A stretch of DNA of 64,000 nucleotides, taken from contig NZ_CAXUQL020000001.1 of assembly GCF_964253035.1 (NCBI RefSeq), positions 4,712,001-4,776,000 of the forward strand, given 5' to 3'. The position numbers and the translations under genes were made by a program. Below are positions 46,308 through 54,574 of this stretch, one piece after another. The notes below the pieces were generated by a model. It worked only from the letters and a program-made list of their open reading frames with translations. It searched no databases and was not told the DNA's origin. Position 1 is the first letter of the stretch; every line of letters begins with the position of its first letter. The DNA comes from Pseudorhodoferax sp032153935 (GTDB lineage: Bacteria > Pseudomonadota > Gammaproteobacteria > Burkholderiales > Burkholderiaceae_C).

Positions 46308-46336
46308 TTGCGTATAGGAAACTTGTTTCCTAAAAT
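46308..46336 (+). promoter_or_regulatory. Promoter of the Bug-GST-aldolase operon with XRE operator in the spacer
   Basis: TTGCGT (46308-46313) and TAAAAT (46331-46336), separated by 17 bases, form a good sigma70 promoter facing the second Bug gene. The spacer holds TAGGAAAC-TT-GTTTCCTA (46315-46332), a perfect dyad that overlaps both elements, so bound regulator would block RNA polymerase. A further GTTTCC lies at 46344-46349 within CTGG-TTT-CCAG. Confidence 0.7.
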
Positions 46337-46401
46337 GTTCCTGGTTTCCAGATCTGCATCAAAGCGGATCCGGCATGGGTCTGCTAACCAAGGAGTATGG
46401 T

Positions 46402-47391
46402 ATGTCGCTGCGCACACGCCTTCGGGCACTGGTTCTCGTGGTCTCCTGCGGCCTGGCCGCGACGCTGGCGGTGGCGACCGCGGCGTCGGCCCAGTCCTAT
46501 CCGTCCAAGCCGGTCCGGCTGATCATTCCCTTCGGTGCCGGTGGCATCACCGACGTGGCGGGCCGGCTGGTCGGGCAGCACCTGGGCGAGGAGCTCGGGC
46601 AGCCGGTGGTCATCGACAACCGCGCCGGTGCCGGCGGCGCCATTGCCGCGCAGGCGCTGGCCCAGGCCGCGCCCGACGGCTACACGCTGCTGCTGGGCAC
46701 GGTGGGCACCCAGGTCGTCAACAAGATGCTCTACACCAAGCTGGCCTACGATCCCGCGGCCCTGGTGCCCGTGTCGCTGGTCAGCAACTCGCCCTACGTG
46801 CTGGCGGTCAACGGCGTGCCCGGCGTGAACGACCTGCCGGGTCTCGTTGCGTATGCCAAGGCGCATCCTGGCGCACTGAACTTCGGCTCGGCCGGCAATG
46901 GCAGCTCGCCGCACCTGGGCATCGAGCTGTTCAAGCTGGCGAGTGGCACGCAGATCGTCCACGTGCCGTTCAAGAGCGGCGCGGAGGCCGTGAACGCGGC
47001 GCTCAGCGGGCAGGTGCAGATCGTGATCGATGCCTTGCCGGTGATCCTGCCCCATGCCAAGGCAGGAAAGCTCAAGCTGCTGGCCATCGCCGACGCGCAG
47101 CGCAGCCCGGCAGCGCCGCAGTTGCCGACCAGCACCGAGCAGAAGCTGCCCGAGTTCCAGATCGGCTCGTGGAACGCGCTGGTTGCCCCGCCGGGCACGC
47201 CTGCCGCGCAGGTCGAGGTCCTGAACGCGGCGCTGGCCCGCGCCATGAAGCGCCCGGCCCTGGTGGCGCGCCTCGCAGAGATGGGCATCGAGCCGATGCC
47301 GACCGGCGTGCCAGCCTACCTGGCGCATGCCCAGCGCGAGACCGTCAAGTGGAGCCGGGTGATCCAGGCCGCCGGCACCAAGCTGGACTGA
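46402..47391 (+). CDS. Bug/TctC-family periplasmic receptor 2
   Basis: Second periplasmic Bug receptor (329 residues). Signal peptide to about residue 31 (ATAASA-QS), then the conserved YPSKPVRLIIPFGAGGITDVAGRL pattern, VIDNRAGAGGAIAAQ and QAAPDGYTLLLG. AAGGAG is six bases before the ATG at 46402; an upstream in-frame ATG (46375) has no SD. It starts the operon with the GST and aldolase genes and has a promoter with an operator in its spacer. Confidence 0.92.
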   Translation: MSLRTRLRALVLVVSCGLAATLAVATAASAQSYPSKPVRLIIPFGAGGITDVAGRLVGQHLGEELGQPVVIDNRAGAGGAIAAQALAQAAPDGYTLLLGTVGTQVVNKMLYTKLAYDPAALVPVSLVSNSPYVLAVNGVPGVNDLPGLVAYAKAHPGALNFGSAGNGSSPHLGIELFKLASGTQIVHVPFKSGAEAVNAALSGQVQIVIDALPVILPHAKAGKLKLLAIADAQRSPAAPQLPTSTEQKLPEFQIGSWNALVAPPGTPAAQVEVLNAALARAMKRPALVARLAEMGIEPMPTGVPAYLAHAQRETVKWSRVIQAAGTKLD

Positions 47392-47398
47392 CGCCGCC

Positions 47399-48046
47399 AT
47401 GAAGCTCTACGACACGCAGCGCTCGGGCAATGCCTGGAAGGTGCGCCTGATGGCGGGCCTGCTGGGCATTCCCCTGGCGCGCCAGACCCTGTCGATCGAC
47501 CGCGGCGACCTGGCCAGTCCGGACTTCCTGGCCATCGCACCGCTGGCACAGGTGCCTGTGCTCGAACTCGACGATGGCAGCCACCTGGCCGAGTCCATGG
47601 CCATCCTGTACTACCTCGCCCGGTCCACCGCCTGGTGGCCGGAGGCGCTGGCCGACCAGGCCCGGGTGCTGACCTGGCTGGCATTCGAACAGGAGCGGCA
47701 CATGAAGCCGCTGGCCAAGTTGCGCCTGCACCTGGCCCTGCACCGCGACTGCGACCCGCAGGCGCCACCGATGCAGGCCTACGCCCACGCGGCACGCGAG
47801 GCGCTCGCGCTGCTGGAGGCGCAGCTGCAGCGCCAGGGACCAGCCGGCTGGGTCGCGACCATGCCACATCCCAGCATTGCCGATGTCGCGCTGTACCCCT
47901 ACACGCGCATGGCACCCATGGGCGGCATCGACCTGGCGGCCTATCCCGGCACCGTGGCCTGGCTGCAGCGCATCGATGACCTGCCGGGCTATGCCGCGCT
48001 GTTCCCGGGCGAGCCCGGGCGCAACCTTTCCACCCTCGAAACCTGA
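47399..48046 (+). CDS. Glutathione S-transferase family protein
   Basis: Cytosolic GST fold protein of 215 residues: an N-terminal thioredoxin-like domain (KLYDTQRSGNAWKVRLMAGLLG ... PVLELDDGSHLAESMAILYYLA) and a C-terminal helical domain (~90-200). The start is seven bases after the Bug stop. Ser9 or Asn11 near the N-terminus could be the glutathione-activating residue. Catalytic role in the organic-acid pathway is not clear; it may isomerise or dehalogenate a substrate (inference). Confidence 0.88.
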   Translation: MKLYDTQRSGNAWKVRLMAGLLGIPLARQTLSIDRGDLASPDFLAIAPLAQVPVLELDDGSHLAESMAILYYLARSTAWWPEALADQARVLTWLAFEQERHMKPLAKLRLHLALHRDCDPQAPPMQAYAHAAREALALLEAQLQRQGPAGWVATMPHPSIADVALYPYTRMAPMGGIDLAAYPGTVAWLQRIDDLPGYAALFPGEPGRNLSTLET

Positions 48047-48066
48047 TTCCGCAAGGAGGAGACCCC

Positions 48067-48870
48067 ATGGCATCCACGACCGACACCTTCACGCTCGACA
48101 AGGACGCGCTCGTTGCGCTGTCCCACCGGCAGATGGACGCGCATCTGGCGGACAGCGGTTACACGCTGCGCCAGAAGCTGGCGCTGACCTGCCGCATCCT
48201 GTTCGACAACGGCCACGATTCCGGCCTGGCCGGGCAGATCACCGCGCGCACGGGGACGCCGGGTGAGTTCTACACCCAGCGCCTGGGCCTGGGCTTCGAC
48301 GAGATCGCCGAGGACAACCTGCTGCGCGTGGACGAGGACCTGAACGTGCTCGAGGGCGATGGCATGGCCAACCCGGCCAACCGCTTCCACTCCTGGGTGT
48401 ACCGGGCGCGGCCCGACGTGAACTGCATCGTGCACACGCACGCCGTGCACACGGCGGCTTTGGGCATGCTGGAGCAGCCGCTGGTCGTCTCGCACATGGA
48501 CAACTGCGTGCTCTACAACGACGTGGCCTTCGTCGGCCAATGGCCGGGCATTCCGGTGGGCAACGAGGAGGGCGAATTCATCTCGGCCGCCCTGGGCGAC
48601 AAGCGGGCGCTGCTGCTGTCGCACCACGGCCTGCTGGTGGCCGCCACCAGCGTGGAGGAGGCCTGTGTGCTGGCCATCGCGTTCGAGCGTGCGGCGCGCA
48701 TGCAGCTGCTGGCCATGTCCGCCGGCGAGGTGCAGACGATCGACCCGCGCCTGGGCCAGGAGGCGCACGACTGGATCCTGCGGCCCAAGCGCAATGCGGT
48801 GGCTTTCGACTACTACGCGCGCCGCGCGCTGAAGAACCCGCACCACACCGACTGCCTGCGCCCGCGCTGA
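48067..48870 (+). CDS. Class II aldolase/adducin-family protein
   Basis: Protein of 267 residues with the class II aldolase fold. Zinc-binding histidines appear as HTHAVHTAALG and in LLLSHHGLLVA, and the N-terminal DSGLAGQITART phosphate loop is modified, so a decarboxylase or other lyase role is possible. The SD AAGGAG lies eight bases before ATG. Third gene of the Bug-GST-aldolase unit. Substrate unknown. Confidence 0.88.
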   Translation: MASTTDTFTLDKDALVALSHRQMDAHLADSGYTLRQKLALTCRILFDNGHDSGLAGQITARTGTPGEFYTQRLGLGFDEIAEDNLLRVDEDLNVLEGDGMANPANRFHSWVYRARPDVNCIVHTHAVHTAALGMLEQPLVVSHMDNCVLYNDVAFVGQWPGIPVGNEEGEFISAALGDKRALLLSHHGLLVAATSVEEACVLAIAFERAARMQLLAMSAGEVQTIDPRLGQEAHDWILRPKRNAVAFDYYARRALKNPHHTDCLRPR

Positions 48871-48907
48871 CAGCAGGCCTGCGCGGACGGGCTGCAGGAC
48901 GCGCGCG

Positions 48908-49453
48908 CTATTTCACCTGCTGCTTCTCGAGCTTGCGCGCCAGCGTGCGCCGGTGCATGCCCAGGCGGCGTGCGGTCTCGGAGATGTTGAAGCCGGTTTC
49001 GGCCAGCATCTGGTGGATGCGCTCCCATTCCAGCGTCTTGATCGAGCTCTGGCGGTTGGTCAGCTCGACCTCGGTCGTGCCCTCGGCGCGGCCGAAGGCG
49101 GCCTCGATGTCGTCGGTGTTCGAGGGCTTGGCCAGGTAGTGGCAGGCGCCGAGCTTGATCGCCTCCACGGCGGTGGCGATGCTGGCAAAGCCGGTCAGCA
49201 CCACGATCAGCATGGCCTCGTCGCGCGCGCTGAGCGCCTGCACGCAGGCCAGGCCCGAGGCCTCGCCGGCGAGCTTGAGGTCCACCACGGCATGGGTGGG
49301 CGCGAAGTCCTCCAGCTGCACCAGCAGCTGCTCCAGGCCCGTCGCCACGCGCACGGCATAGCCGCGCCGCTCGAACGAGCGGGCCAGCGTGCGGGCGAAG
49401 GCGGCGTCGTCCTCGACGATCAGCAGGCGGCGTTCCAGGGGCTCATCGGTCAT
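48908..49453 (-). CDS. regA: RegA/PrrA-type response regulator
   Basis: Redox response regulator of 181 residues: a receiver domain (~10-125) with phospho-acceptor Asp58 in AVVDLKLAGEASGL, and a Fis-type helix-turn-helix at the C-terminus (FNISETARRLGMHRRTLARKLEKQ), the RegA/ActR signature. Its start overlaps the 3' end of regB by 11 bases. It is the last gene of the cyo-surf1-reg string and may control the oxidase and other redox genes. Confidence 0.93.
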   Translation of the reverse strand: MTDEPLERRLLIVEDDAAFARTLARSFERRGYAVRVATGLEQLLVQLEDFAPTHAVVDLKLAGEASGLACVQALSARDEAMLIVVLTGFASIATAVEAIKLGACHYLAKPSNTDDIEAAFGRAEGTTEVELTNRQSSIKTLEWERIHQMLAETGFNISETARRLGMHRRTLARKLEKQQVK

Positions 49454-50789
49454 CGGCGCTATCTTCCTCCAGCAGGGCAATGGCCGACAGCGGCAGGGTG
49501 ATCCGCAGCTCGGCGCCGCCGCCTTCCAGGTTGCGCGCGGCCACGTGCCCACCCAGCGTGCGCGCCACGTTGACGACCAGGAACAGGCCCAGGCCGCGGC
49601 CGGGCTGACCCTTGCTGGACTGGTAGGGCTTGCCGAGCTGCTGCAACATCTGCGGCGCGAAGCCCGGGCCGCGGTCGCGCACGGTCAGCACCAGGGTGTC
49701 GCCGCTGCGCGCGGCCCGCAGGTCCACGTGGTGGGGCGAGACCTCGGCCGCGTTGTCCAGCACGTTGCCGATCATCTGCTGGATGGCCGAGTCCGCCACC
49801 ATGGCCAGTTCGTCGCCGAACGCGTTGTCGAAGCGCAGGCCGGGGCAGGGCCGGCGCTGGCGCCAGCGCGTGACCACGTCGTCCAGGAAGGCATGGAGCG
49901 TGGTGGCGCGCGAGGATTCGCCGCGTGCCTCGCCGGCCGACAGCAGGATGCCGCTCACGATGGCCTTGCAGCGCGCCACCTGGGCCTGCATTTCGGCGAC
50001 GTCGTCAGCCAGTTCGGGCTCGGAACTGAAGTGCGGCAGGTGCTGCCAGTCGCCCAGGATGACCGCGAGCGTGGACAGCGGCGTGCCCAGCTCGTGCGCG
50101 GCGCCGGATGCGAGCAGGCCCATGCGCACGATGTGCTCCTCCTCGGCCGCGCGCTGGCGCAGAGCGGCCAGGCGCCCGTCGCGTTCGCGCAGGTTGCCGA
50201 CGATGCGCGTGATGAAGGTCACCAGCAGCGCAGCCGTGAGCGCGAAGCTGACCAGGGTTCCCATCATGTAGGGGCTGGCCAGGCCGCGGTGGTGGTCGGG
50301 TGTCAGTGCCAGCGGCTGGGCCCACAGCGCCAGCGCGGCGAAGCAGGCCGAGGTCACGCCCACCATGGTCCAGGTGGCCCAGGCCGGCAGCAGCACGGCG
50401 CCCAGGATCACCTGCAGCAGGTACAGGAACACGAAGGGGTTGGTCGCGCCACCGGACAGGTAGAGCTGGGCCGTGAGCGCGGCCACGTCCACCAGCAGCG
50501 CGACCAGCAGCTCCACATTGGTCACACGCCGGCCCGTGCGCGCGCGCAGTTGCGACAGCACATTGAAGGCGACCAGGCAGCCCAGCACGGTCAGCATGGG
50601 CTCGACCGGGATCGCGATGCGCAGCCCGTAGTGCACGACCTCGATGGTCAGCACCTGGCCGAACACGGCGATCCAGCGCAGCTGGATCAGCTGCTGCAGG
50701 TTCTTGAGGCCGGCCGCCTTGTCGGGGCCGGCCGGACGCGCGGGAGAGGGCGCTGAAGGACGTGCGGCGCCGGTGGTGGAAAGAGGCAT
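49443..50789 (-). CDS. regB: RegB/PrrB-type redox sensor histidine kinase
   Basis: Membrane histidine kinase of 448 residues with about six N-terminal helices (~35-205). The quinone-binding loop GGATNPF (113-119) matches the RegB GGXXNPF motif. H-box GAAHELGTPLSTLAV carries His232, and Cys274 (VARCKAI) corresponds to the redox-active cysteine of RegB. An HATPase domain ends the protein. It is 12 bases downstream of surf1, placing the sensor for quinone redox state in the oxidase operon. Confidence 0.93.
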   Translation of the reverse strand: MPLSTTGAARPSAPSPARPAGPDKAAGLKNLQQLIQLRWIAVFGQVLTIEVVHYGLRIAIPVEPMLTVLGCLVAFNVLSQLRARTGRRVTNVELLVALLVDVAALTAQLYLSGGATNPFVFLYLLQVILGAVLLPAWATWTMVGVTSACFAALALWAQPLALTPDHHRGLASPYMMGTLVSFALTAALLVTFITRIVGNLRERDGRLAALRQRAAEEEHIVRMGLLASGAAHELGTPLSTLAVILGDWQHLPHFSSEPELADDVAEMQAQVARCKAIVSGILLSAGEARGESSRATTLHAFLDDVVTRWRQRRPCPGLRFDNAFGDELAMVADSAIQQMIGNVLDNAAEVSPHHVDLRAARSGDTLVLTVRDRGPGFAPQMLQQLGKPYQSSKGQPGRGLGLFLVVNVARTLGGHVAARNLEGGGAELRITLPLSAIALLEEDSADDR

Positions 50790-50801
50790 GGGGCCGGATT
50801 G

Positions 50802-51530
50802 TCAGTCCGGCGAGCGGCGCGTCGAGCGCCACGCATACCACCCGCCGGCCGCCACCATGGCCGCCAGCGCGAACCAGGTCAGCGCATAGACCAGGTGGTT
50901 GTCGGTGAAGCGCAGCACCGTGAGCCCGCCCACGGGCCATTGGCCGGCAGGCGTCGCCTGCGCATCGACGAAGTAGGGCGCGACGCGGTCGGCGGGCAGG
51001 CCGCGCGCGGCGGCGATGGCCGCCACGTCACGCGAATGCCAGCGGTTGGCGGCCGGGTCGTTCTCGCGCAGGAAGCCGCCATGCGGTTCGCTGATGCGCA
51101 GCAAGCCGGTCACGCTGACCGGGCCGGCCGGCGGCGCGGCCTCGCGTTTGGCGGGGTCGCGCCGGTCGGGTGGCACGAAGCCGCGGTTGACGAGCACGAT
51201 GCTGCCGTCCTGCAGGCGCAGCGGCGTGAGCACCCAGAAGCCGGCGCCCAGCGTGGTGCTGGCCTGCACCAGGGCCTCGTTGGCGTGCAGGAATTCGCCT
51301 TGTAGACGCAGCCGGCGGTACTCGAAATCCAGGGGTGCGGCCTGGATGGCGGGCCAGGCCCGCGCGTCCGGCGGGGCCACCGGCGTGGCGCTGACGCGCG
51401 CCTCGGTGCGCGCGATCAGGCCCTTCTTCCAGCCCAGGCGCTGGACCTGCCAGGTGCCCAGCGCGATGAACACCGCACTCAGCAGGGCGGCGGCCAGCAG
51501 CACCCAGGGCAGGCCGCGCGCACGCGTCAT
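50802..51530 (-). CDS. SURF1-family cytochrome oxidase assembly protein
   Basis: Inner-membrane assembly factor of 242 residues with one helix at each end (WVLLAAALLSAVFIALGTWQ and HLVYALTWFALAAMVAAGGW) and a periplasmic domain between. The family signature LGTWQVQRLGWKKGLI and VLVNRGFVP are present. It helps insert haem into subunit I. Its start overlaps cyoD by four bases, so it is part of the oxidase operon, in the place often occupied by cyoE, which is missing here. Confidence 0.9.
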   Translation of the reverse strand: MTRARGLPWVLLAAALLSAVFIALGTWQVQRLGWKKGLIARTEARVSATPVAPPDARAWPAIQAAPLDFEYRRLRLQGEFLHANEALVQASTTLGAGFWVLTPLRLQDGSIVLVNRGFVPPDRRDPAKREAAPPAGPVSVTGLLRISEPHGGFLRENDPAANRWHSRDVAAIAAARGLPADRVAPYFVDAQATPAGQWPVGGLTVLRFTDNHLVYALTWFALAAMVAAGGWYAWRSTRRSPD

Positions 51531-51940
51531 TGCGTGTGGTGCTGGTGCGCCGCAGCAGGTTGCTGCTGGTGCTCGCCGTGCGAAGGCATCATGTTGGCGT
51601 TCATGTGGAACATGACCCACAGCGTGCCGGCGATCGCGATCGCCACGAAGACCACCGTGAACATGGTGGACAGCATGGTCCAGCCGCCCTCGACCTTGCC
51701 GTTCATGTGCAGGAAGTACACCATGTGCACGAGCACCTGCACGATGGCGAAGCCGCCCAGCACCAGGATGGCCGTGGTGCGGTCCTGGATCACGTTGGCC
51801 ATGACCAGCCAGAACGGGATGGCCGTCAGGATGACGGACAGCACGAAGCCGATCACGTACTCGCGCATCGAGCTGTGCGGACCGACGTCGCCGTGGTGGT
51901 CATCGTGCTGGCCGTGGTGTGCGTGGGTATCAGAGGCCAT
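51527..51940 (-). CDS. cyoD: Cytochrome o ubiquinol oxidase subunit IV
   Basis: Small oxidase subunit (137 residues) with three helices (~27-45, 56-76, 88-108) that stabilises the subunit I-III complex. The conserved YVIGFVLSVILTAIPFWLVM and LVHMVYFLHM motifs are present. Both ends are rich in histidine (THAHHGQHDDHHGD and AAHQHHT), an unusual feature that might bind metal (inference). It overlaps cyoC by one base. Confidence 0.93.
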   Translation of the reverse strand: MASDTHAHHGQHDDHHGDVGPHSSMREYVIGFVLSVILTAIPFWLVMANVIQDRTTAILVLGGFAIVQVLVHMVYFLHMNGKVEGGWTMLSTMFTVVFVAIAIAGTLWVMFHMNANMMPSHGEHQQQPAAAHQHHTQ

Positions 51941-52569
51941 CACAGCACTCCCATCAGGTAGACGAAGGTGAAGACGCCGATCCAGACGACGTCCAGAAAG
52001 TGCCAGAACATGGACAGGCACATCAGCCGGCGCTTGTTCTCGTGGATCAGGCCGTGCTTGGCGATCTGCACCATGAGCACGACCAGCCAGATCGAGCCGA
52101 AGGTCACGTGCAGGCCGTGCGTGCCGACCAGCGCGAAGAAGGCCGACATGGCGGCGCTGCTCTGCGGGCCGGCGCCTTCGTGGATCAGGTGGTGGAACTC
52201 GTAGAGCTCCACGGCCAGGAAGGCCAGGCCGAACAGGCCCGTGACGGCCAGCCAGATCAGCGTGCCGCTCTTGTCGTTGACCTGCTTGCGCAGCATGGCG
52301 AAGCCGAAGGTGATGGACGACAGCAGCAGGAAGGCCGTGTTGAGGGCCACCAGCTTGAGGTCGAACAGTTCGGCACCGCCGGGGCCGCCGGCGAAGCTGC
52401 GGCCCAGCACGCCCCAGGTGGCGAACAGCGCGGCGAAGATGAGGCAGTCGCTCATCAGGTAGAGCCAGAAGCCCAGCGCGGTGCCGTTCTCCGGGTGCGG
52501 TTCGTGCGCGAGGTGGTACTCGCGCGCTGCGGTGGCGCCGTGCGCGCCGTGGTGAGCCAGATCAGCCAT
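51940..52569 (-). CDS. cyoC: Cytochrome o ubiquinol oxidase subunit III
   Basis: Oxidase subunit III (209 residues) with five helices. Family features include GFWLYLMSDCLIFAALFATW, LAVELYEFHHLI and ALVGTHGLHVTFG, which holds the conserved HGLHV. It overlaps cyoB by eight bases and shares one base with cyoD. Together with cyoB and cyoA it forms the proton-pumping terminal oxidase of the aerobic chain. Confidence 0.95.
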   Translation of the reverse strand: MADLAHHGAHGATAAREYHLAHEPHPENGTALGFWLYLMSDCLIFAALFATWGVLGRSFAGGPGGAELFDLKLVALNTAFLLLSSITFGFAMLRKQVNDKSGTLIWLAVTGLFGLAFLAVELYEFHHLIHEGAGPQSSAAMSAFFALVGTHGLHVTFGSIWLVVLMVQIAKHGLIHENKRRLMCLSMFWHFLDVVWIGVFTFVYLMGVL

Positions 52570-54571
52570 GTTGTGCCAGCAGTTGGGTGCGCGCGTTTTC
52601 CGTGGTGACCACTTCAGCGGCCGGAATGTGGTAGTCGCGCTTGTAGTTGAAGGTGTGGACGATGGCGCCGATCACGATGGCCGCGAACGAGGCGATGGCC
52701 AGCGGCCACATGTGCCAGATCAGCGCGAAGCCCCAGATCAGCGAGAGCACCGAGAGCACCACGCCGGAACCCGTGTTCAGCGGCATGTGGATGGCCTGGA
52801 AGCCGGACAGCGGGCGCTTGTAGCCGTGCTTCTTCATGTCCCACCAGGCGTCCACGTCGTGCACCACCGGGGTGAAGGCGAAGTTGTACTGCGGCGGGGG
52901 CGAGGAGGTGGCCCACTCCAGCGTGCGGCCGTCCCACGGGTCGCCCGTGTGGTCGCGCAGCTGGTCGCGCTTGAGGAAGCTCACGCCCAGCTGGACCAGG
53001 AAGGCGCCGATGCCCAGGGCGACGATGCCGGCGCCGCAGGCGGCGATCACGAACCAGATCTGCAGGGAAGGATCTTCGAAGTGGTTGGCGCGGCGCGTGA
53101 CGCCCATCAGACCCAGCACGTACAGCGGCGTGAACGCCACCCAGAAGCCGACCAGCCAGCACCAGAACGAGACCTTGCCCCAGAACTCGTCGAGCTTGTA
53201 GCCGAAGGCCTTGGGGAACCAGTAGTTGATGCCCGCGAACATGGCGAACACCACGCCGCCGATGATCACGTTGTGGAAGTGGGCGATCAGGAACAGGCTG
53301 TTGTGCAGCACGAAGTCCGCGGGCGGCACGGCCAGCAGCACGCCCGTCATGCCACCGATGGCGAAGGTGACCATGAAGCCCACCGTCCACAGCATCGGCA
53401 CCGTGAAGCGGATGCGGCCGCGGTACATGGTGAACAGCCAGTTGAAGATCTTCGCCCCGGTCGGGATCGAGATGATCATGGTGGTGATGCCGAAGAAGGC
53501 GTTCACGCTGGCGCCCGAGCCCATCGTGAAGAAGTGGTGCAGCCACACCAGGTACGACAGCACGGTGATACACACGGTGGCGTAGACCATGGAGGTGTAG
53601 CCGAACAGGCGCTTGCGGCTGAAGGTGGCCACGACTTCGGAGAACACGCCGAAGGCCGGCAGCACCAGGATGTAGACCTCGGGGTGGCCCCAGATCCAGA
53701 TCAGGTTCACGTACAGCATGGGGTTGCCGCCCAGGTCGTTCGTGAAGAAGTTGGTGCCCAGGTAGCGGTCCAGGCTCATCAGCACCAGGGCGGCCGTCAG
53801 CACCGGGAACGAGGCCACGATCAGCGCGTTGGTGCACAGCGCGGTCCAGGTGAAGATCGGCATCTTCATCATGTCCATGCCGGGCGCGCGCATCTTCACG
53901 ATGGTCACCAGCAGGTTGATGCCTGACAGCGTGGTGCCCACCCCCGCGATCTGCAATGACCAGATGTAGTAGTCCAGCCCGACCCCGGGGTTCTGGTGGC
54001 CCAGGTTGGACAGCGCCAGCCAGCCCGAGGTGGAGAACTCACCGAGGAACAGCGAGACCATCACGAGGATGGCGCCGGCCGTGGTCATCCAGAAGCTGAA
54101 GTTGTTCAGGAACGGGAAGGCCACGTCGCGCGCGCCGATCTGCAGCGGCACGAGGTAGTTCATGAGGCCCGTGACCAAGGGCATGGCCACGAAGAAGATC
54201 ATGATCACGCCGTGGGCCGTGAACACCTGGTCGTAGTGGTGCGGCGGCAGGTAACCCAGGTTCTCGCCGAAGGCCATGGACTGCTGCAGGCGCATCATCA
54301 CGGCGTCGGCGAAGCCGCGCAGCAGCATCACGATGCCCAGCACCATGTACATGATGCCGATCTTCTTGTGGTCGATGCTGCACAGCCAGTCGCGCCACAT
54401 CGGGCCCCACAGGCGGAACTTGGTGAGCAGCACGAGCACGAACAGGCCGCCCAGGCAGACGGCGATGAAGGTCCACAGCAGGATGGGTTCGTGGGACATC
54501 GGAATCGAGTCCCAGGTGATGCGGCCCAGCAACCAGTGTGCAGGCGCGGTCGTGTGTTCGGTCATGGCCAT
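52562..54571 (-). CDS. cyoB: Cytochrome o ubiquinol oxidase subunit I
   Basis: Catalytic subunit (669 residues, normal) carrying low-spin haem and the haem-copper centre. The haem ligand in FTAHGVIMIFF, the copper ligands in IWIWGHPEVYILVLP and LVWLHHFFTMG, and the HFHNVIIGG region are present; the D-channel NNFSFW-type motif is also visible. Quinol specificity follows from the neighbouring CyoA, which lacks CuA. It lies three bases after cyoA and overlaps cyoC. Confidence 0.96.
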   Translation of the reverse strand: MAMTEHTTAPAHWLLGRITWDSIPMSHEPILLWTFIAVCLGGLFVLVLLTKFRLWGPMWRDWLCSIDHKKIGIMYMVLGIVMLLRGFADAVMMRLQQSMAFGENLGYLPPHHYDQVFTAHGVIMIFFVAMPLVTGLMNYLVPLQIGARDVAFPFLNNFSFWMTTAGAILVMVSLFLGEFSTSGWLALSNLGHQNPGVGLDYYIWSLQIAGVGTTLSGINLLVTIVKMRAPGMDMMKMPIFTWTALCTNALIVASFPVLTAALVLMSLDRYLGTNFFTNDLGGNPMLYVNLIWIWGHPEVYILVLPAFGVFSEVVATFSRKRLFGYTSMVYATVCITVLSYLVWLHHFFTMGSGASVNAFFGITTMIISIPTGAKIFNWLFTMYRGRIRFTVPMLWTVGFMVTFAIGGMTGVLLAVPPADFVLHNSLFLIAHFHNVIIGGVVFAMFAGINYWFPKAFGYKLDEFWGKVSFWCWLVGFWVAFTPLYVLGLMGVTRRANHFEDPSLQIWFVIAACGAGIVALGIGAFLVQLGVSFLKRDQLRDHTGDPWDGRTLEWATSSPPPQYNFAFTPVVHDVDAWWDMKKHGYKRPLSGFQAIHMPLNTGSGVVLSVLSLIWGFALIWHMWPLAIASFAAIVIGAIVHTFNYKRDYHIPAAEVVTTENARTQLLAQHG

Positions 54572-54574
54572 GGA

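Noticed and set aside
46311..46316. TATACG as -10 of a leaderless XRE-cupin transcript
   Set aside because: No -35 of any quality is found at 16-18 bases; only the absence of an SD supports it.
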